This document shows positions 32,132 through 35,602 of a stretch of DNA of 35,602 nt, piece by piece. Under the pieces are notes generated by a model. It searched no databases. It was given only the letters and a program-made list of their open reading frames with translations, and was not told where the DNA came from. The position numbers were made by a program, and so were the translations under genes. Location of the stretch: positions 1 through 35,602 of the forward strand of contig JAIXPW010000243.1 of the NCBI GenBank assembly GCA_027485995.1. Reading direction: 5' to 3'. The stretch's first letter is position 1. Every line of letters starts with the position of its first letter. This DNA is from Verrucomicrobiaceae bacterium. GTDB taxonomy: Bacteria; Verrucomicrobiota; Verrucomicrobiia; Verrucomicrobiales; Akkermansiaceae.

Positions 32132-32998
32132 ATGGACAGACCTTCCTCATCCGCAGCCACGCTTACCCGACGCACCTGGGTCAAACGGTTCATGCTCGGA
32201 TCGGTCGCGACCCTGTCCGGCCCCCAGTGGTTGGGCTCGATCCTCGCAGAAGTGACGTCAACCGGCCCGGGACCTGCGGTCATCCGATTGAAGGTGTCGG
32301 ACATCAACGTGATGATTGCCGACGAATTCGGAATTCCCACTCCGACAGCGGTGCTGGCAGCTCCCGGAGGTTCGGTCCAATACGGTTTCAATACCGGGCT
32401 GCCCCCTTTCACCTTGAATCGAATCGCCGTGGATCGCTTCGTGGCACTCGACTCCGTTTGCACCCACAATGGCTGTGCAGTCGGGCGTTACAAGGCCCAT
32501 ATCGTGGGTGAGGATGACAGCGTGAGCCCTCCAGTGCCGATTCTGGCGAACCTGATGAGATGCCCCTGTCACGGCTCGCGTTACGACATCGAGGGCAGGG
32601 TCTTCCGCGACTCCGAGGGCGTGTCAACCGAACCAGCCAAGAGCGATCTCGTGCGCTTTGAAACGAGCTACGATGCCGCCACGGATGTCGTCAGCGTCAC
32701 GATCCCGGGTCTTGCGCTGCACATACGCTCCATCAGCGTCCACCGAAGGGGACCGGGAGAATCCATCCGCTTGAAGCTTGTGATCCCCGTGACCGCCTAT
32801 TCGAGCTACGACATCAGCCACATGGCCGGTCTTTCCGGCCCAATGACCCGGATCCCATTCGCCATCACTCCTACAGGCCCGGCCAGCCAAACCATCCTGT
32901 CATCGACCAGTGACGGAGATGTCACAATTTATGTTGATGCCAACGAACCCACCGGATTTTTCGTTGTCGGCCTGATGCTGGAAGATATGCCTGAGTGA
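32132..32998 (+). CDS. Tat-exported Rieske [2Fe-2S] protein with large C-terminal region
   Basis: 288 residues from ATG 32132. The twin-arginine signal TRRTWVKRFMLGSVAT sits at residues ~12-27. The Rieske cluster motifs are complete and of the high-potential bc1 type with the extra disulfide cysteines: C110-T-H112-N-G-C115 and C144-P-C146-H147-GSRYD. The remaining ~120 residues after the cluster domain form a soluble beta-rich part with no recognised family. The function is electron transfer; partners are not visible, as no cytochrome b gene is nearby. The next gene is a TIGR03118 propeller on the same strand. The frame is open further upstream but without family-like sequence. Confidence 0.88.
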   Translation: MDRPSSSAATLTRRTWVKRFMLGSVATLSGPQWLGSILAEVTSTGPGPAVIRLKVSDINVMIADEFGIPTPTAVLAAPGGSVQYGFNTGLPPFTLNRIAVDRFVALDSVCTHNGCAVGRYKAHIVGEDDSVSPPVPILANLMRCPCHGSRYDIEGRVFRDSEGVSTEPAKSDLVRFETSYDAATDVVSVTIPGLALHIRSISVHRRGPGESIRLKLVIPVTAYSSYDISHMAGLSGPMTRIPFAITPTGPASQTILSSTSDGDVTIYVDANEPTGFFVVGLMLEDMPE

Positions 32999-33079
32999 TT
33001 GTGGGGCAAAATCGTGACACGGTGAAGATGGACTCTTTCGTTGACAGCCGCCTTGTTCGGCCAGCCCCTTGTTGAATCA

Positions 33080-34384
33080 ATGATATACGATCGCCTTCGC
33101 CATCACCATCAGGCAGTACTGTTCATGCTTGCCGCTGTCGCGGGTTGCCTGCATGCGGAAGTTCCAGAATCCGAAGGGCAGATGTCCGGCAACCGATTCG
33201 CGGAAACCATCCTGGTGGCGAACCGCGTTGAGTACAAGCCCACCGCTTTTGTTGATGAACGCATGATCAACCCTTGGGGCATTGCCCTGCGTCCACCGGG
33301 AAAGGGTGGCCACATCTGGGTCAGCAACGCGGGGAATTCCTCGACCTCGCTCTTCATCGGAGATGCGAACGGCCAGCCGCTTCATCAGGACGGCCTGAAG
33401 ATCCTGCCCATGGATGGCCCACTCCTCTCCTACGAGGATGGCCTCAGCAATGTCACCGGGCAGGTTTACAATGCCGCCAGTGATGTCCCCGGACAACCGA
33501 TCGAATTCCCGGTCAAAGGCCCTTCCAGCGATCTCACGACTGGAAAGCCCATCGCGCTGGGCGAGCGTTCCGGGGCAGCCAAGTTCGTCTTCGTGACCAC
33601 GGACGGCACCATCAATGCATGGCGCTCCGGAACATCGGAAAGCATGGACAGCGCGATCATCGTCAAGGATTTCTCCGACAAGGGGAAGGATCAGACTCCG
33701 ATGAAACGACTTGCCGCCTTCACCGGTGTGGCCATGACCACTGACGCGTTCACCACGGATGCCGAGGGCAGGGCAGTCGCCGACAACCGCCTCTACGTGA
33801 CGGATTTCAACAATGGGCGCATCCAGGTCTTCAACAACCGATGGGAGGAAATCACCGAAAAGGTCCCATTCGCCCACCCCTCCGGTCTTCCAGAAGGCTA
33901 CAGCCCCTACAACATCCAGTGGCTCGGTGACAGGCTTTGCGTGGCTTACGCCATGATCAACCATGGTGCCGATGAGCCTGCGGAGGATCTGCCGGGAGAA
34001 GGTCACGGCCACCTTGCATTTTTCGATCGCAACGGCCGTCTGCTCGGAGAAATGGCCGACCAAGGCAAACTCAATTCGCCTTGGGGCGTTGTCATTGCCC
34101 CGAAAGGCTTCGGTGCCTTCGGCGGCGACCTGCTGGTGGCGAATTTCGGGGACGGCACGATCGCAGCCTTCAACCCAAGTACCGGAGCATTTCATGACTA
34201 TCTCCGGAACCGCAGCGGCGAGCCCCTCGTTTTGGACGGCATCTGGGGTCTGAGCTTCGGCAATGGAGTCAGTCTCGGCGATGCCATGTCCCTCTACTAC
34301 ACCGCAGGACCCAATCAGGAGCAGGACGGTGTCTTTGGGCGGATAAACGCCGTGAGGCAGTCGACGGATCCGGAGCTCAAATGA
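33080..34384 (+). CDS. TIGR03118 family secreted beta-propeller
   Basis: 434 residues from ATG 33080 (signal peptide IYDRLRHHHQAVLFMLAAVAGCLHA); an upstream ATG-less extension is less likely. Family marks: INPWGIALRPPGKGGHIWVSNAGNSSTSLF, AKFVFVTTDGTINAWRSG, RLYVTDFNNGRIQVFNNRWEE, LPEGYSPYNIQWLGDRLCVAYA, GHGHLAFFDRNGRLLGEMADQGKLNSPWGV, FGGDLLVANFGDGTIAAFNPSTG and DGIWGLSFGNG. The family is a secreted propeller of unknown function. Next to a Rieske gene and coupled to the small protein that follows (ATGA overlap at 34381-34384), which suggests one envelope unit. Confidence 0.85.
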   Translation: MIYDRLRHHHQAVLFMLAAVAGCLHAEVPESEGQMSGNRFAETILVANRVEYKPTAFVDERMINPWGIALRPPGKGGHIWVSNAGNSSTSLFIGDANGQPLHQDGLKILPMDGPLLSYEDGLSNVTGQVYNAASDVPGQPIEFPVKGPSSDLTTGKPIALGERSGAAKFVFVTTDGTINAWRSGTSESMDSAIIVKDFSDKGKDQTPMKRLAAFTGVAMTTDAFTTDAEGRAVADNRLYVTDFNNGRIQVFNNRWEEITEKVPFAHPSGLPEGYSPYNIQWLGDRLCVAYAMINHGADEPAEDLPGEGHGHLAFFDRNGRLLGEMADQGKLNSPWGVVIAPKGFGAFGGDLLVANFGDGTIAAFNPSTGAFHDYLRNRSGEPLVLDGIWGLSFGNGVSLGDAMSLYYTAGPNQEQDGVFGRINAVRQSTDPELK

Positions 34385-34929
34385 CGTCCAGCGGCAACAA
34401 GCGGATGATCGCATCAGCCTTCGCGGTCCTAGCGACGGGCCTTGGCTGCTTGGCATGGACCTTTTTCCAATCGCGACCCGCACCCGGGACCGGGATTGAA
34501 AGCGGGCGATCCACCTCCCCGCAACAGCGGCTCAACCCGACAAGGAGCAGGACCGCAGTGGAATCCCCGCCCGAAAGAATCAACCACTGCATTTCAACCG
34601 GCGATGCTGTCGAAATGCAGATCATCGTGAGCAGGTGGTTTGAGGATGATCCGGTGGCGGTCCGGGATTGGCTGGAAACACAGCAGTCGCTGAAGCCCCT
34701 TCAACCCGCACTCATCCAGATCGCCAAGGATGTCTCTGCCGCAGGGCACCCGGCCGATGCATTGAAATGGGCTGAACTCATGGAAAGCGGTCCGGATCGC
34801 GATCAAACCCTTCTTGAGATCTACGCCAGCGGAAGACGCTACGGGTCGCTGCCGGAGGAGGTCATCCGGAGCGCTCCATTCCCACGAGAGAAAATCGATG
34901 CCCTGCTGAGCGGCGCGGTGGACGACTGA
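34381..34929 (+). CDS. Small membrane-anchored helical protein, unknown function
   Basis: 182 residues; the ATG overlaps the previous TGA (translational coupling). One N-terminal TM anchor (IASAFAVLATGLGCLAWTFF, residues ~10-29), a Ser/Pro/Arg-rich linker (30-68), then a helical domain with WFEDDPVAVRDWLETQ and ADALKWAELMESGPDRDQTLLEIYASG, reminiscent of TPR/Sel1-like helix pairs but too few to call. No enzyme motif. Confidence 0.7.
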   Translation: MTSSGNKRMIASAFAVLATGLGCLAWTFFQSRPAPGTGIESGRSTSPQQRLNPTRSRTAVESPPERINHCISTGDAVEMQIIVSRWFEDDPVAVRDWLETQQSLKPLQPALIQIAKDVSAAGHPADALKWAELMESGPDRDQTLLEIYASGRRYGSLPEEVIRSAPFPREKIDALLSGAVDD

Positions 34930-35020
34930 CCGAAGTTTTCGGAAATGGCGGATCATCATTTCGCCAAGTTGGGCGGATTTTGCGAATTTTGGCACCATGC
35001 CAGGCCGAAAATCTCCGCAA

Positions 35021-35038
35021 TTGGCTCAAATCAGCCAA
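35021..35038. promoter_or_regulatory. Short hairpin in the ilvB leader
   Basis: TTGGCT-CAAATC-AGCCAA, 6-bp perfect stem about 57 bases before the ilvB start. No poly-T tract, leader peptide rich in Ile/Leu/Val or T-box was seen, so an attenuator is not supported. Confidence 0.25.
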
Positions 35039-35094
35039 ATTTCAGATTGTCATTCCACGAGATCGGGCCATGTTTCCGCTCGAAACATCAATTT

Positions 35095-35602
35095 ATGGCT
35101 ACGGTAAAAATGGACGGCGCACAAGCGCTCATCAAGACACTCGATGATCTCGGAATCGAGTACATTTTCGGCTACTCCGGTGGAGCGGCCATCCCCATCT
35201 TCGATGCTCTTGAGACGGTCAAGACGAAGATGAAGTTCATCCTCGTCCGCCATGAGCAGGGAGCCGTCCACATGGCCGATGGCTATGCGCGTGCCACCGG
35301 TCGCCCCGCCGCCGTGCTTGTGACCTCGGGTCCGGGAGCCGGCAACACCGTCACCGGCCTGATGACCGCGATGATGGACTCCGTGCCGATGCTGGTGATC
35401 TCCGGCCAGACGGTGACCTGGATGCTTGGCAAGGACGCCTTCCAGGAAGCTGACATCTTCGGCATCACGATTCCGGTGGTGAAGCACAACTACCTGGTGA
35501 AGGACACCAACTCCCTTCCCCGGATCGCCCGCGAGGCCTACCACATCGCCACCACCGGTCGTCCGGGGCCGGTGCTGATCGACGTGCCCAAGGACATTTC
35601 CC
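35095..35602 (+). CDS. ilvB: Acetolactate synthase large subunit (3' end outside window)
   Basis: First committed step of valine, leucine and isoleucine synthesis (ThDP-dependent). Start ATG 35095 ([33 protein letters not shown]). The ThDP-enzyme N-terminal (PYR) domain shows [48 protein letters not shown], with the conserved Glu of RHEQGA, and [26 protein letters not shown]. About 169 of the expected ~560-600 residues lie in the window. The small subunit gene ilvN and ilvC would be expected beyond the edge. Confidence 0.94.
   Translation, partial: MATVKMDGAQALIKTLDDLGIEYIFGYSGGAAIPIFDALETVKTKMKFILVRHEQGAVHMADGYARATGRPAAVLVTSGPGAGNTVTGLMTAMMDSVPMLVISGQTVTWMLGKDAFQEADIFGITIPVVKHNYLVKDTNSLPRIAREAYHIATTGRPGPVLIDVPKDIS

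Noticed and set aside
34930..35094. T-box or leader-peptide attenuator upstream of ilvB
   Set aside because: Only short stems, no T-box core, no terminator with T tract and no Ile/Leu/Val-rich leader peptide.

Overview
The window looks like a chromosomal segment of a high-GC member of the Verrucomicrobiota (Luteolibacter/Haloferula-like; this is inference). The grounds are PEP-CTERM proteins ending in RRRR-type tails, a TIGR02597-like secreted protein, a DUF1501/DUF1553 cytochrome pair of the kind common in Planctomycetes and Verrucomicrobia, LpxB/LpxL-type outer-membrane genes, and many short repeats inside and between genes. No rRNA, tRNA, CRISPR array or phage genes were seen.

Layout. 1-3444: the end of accC, then thiE, then a four-helix-bundle (IVP) gene fused in frame to a PfkB sugar kinase. 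This stretch is riddled with CAATCCN heptamer repeats. 3660-5302: two secreted proteins (TIGR02597-like and PEP-CTERM) and a terminator. 5306-6182: a REP/RAYT element whose transposase gene carries an in-frame stop. 6179-8134: a DUF1802 protein, metX and a small basic protein, with three more heptamer-repeat families just upstream of metX.

8292-20465 (minus strand) is the most interesting part. A CreB/CreC two-component system, a DUF1553/DUF1501 pair, a VIT+vWA protein with a PEP-CTERM tail, an exosortase with an extra C-terminal periplasmic domain, and two polytopic membrane proteins lie in series. Tandem 11-bp-phased TTCAC/TTCAT boxes (CreB 'cre-tag' type) precede creB, the VIT/vWA-exosortase operon and the membrane-protein operon. 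They suggest one CreBC-controlled envelope system in which an exosortase serves its own vWA substrate. This parallels the proteobacterial dedicated sortase system (sortase + VIT/vWA target + two-component pair), with an exosortase in place of the sortase.

20619-25057: a tight plus-strand operon of lpxB, two LpxL-like acyltransferases that both lack the acidic residue of the HX4D/E motif, and a cytochrome P450. This suggests a modified lipid A or acyl-lipid pathway. 25063-29159: a convergent glycosyltransferase, a secreted protein coupled to a formylglycine-generating-enzyme-like protein, and a PQQ-type sugar dehydrogenase, closed by a bidirectional terminator. 29256-31875 (minus): a PEP-CTERM protein and a PhoX-like secreted protein. 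32132-34929: a Tat-exported Rieske protein, a TIGR03118 beta-propeller and a small membrane-anchored protein. 35095-end: the start of ilvB (acetolactate synthase).
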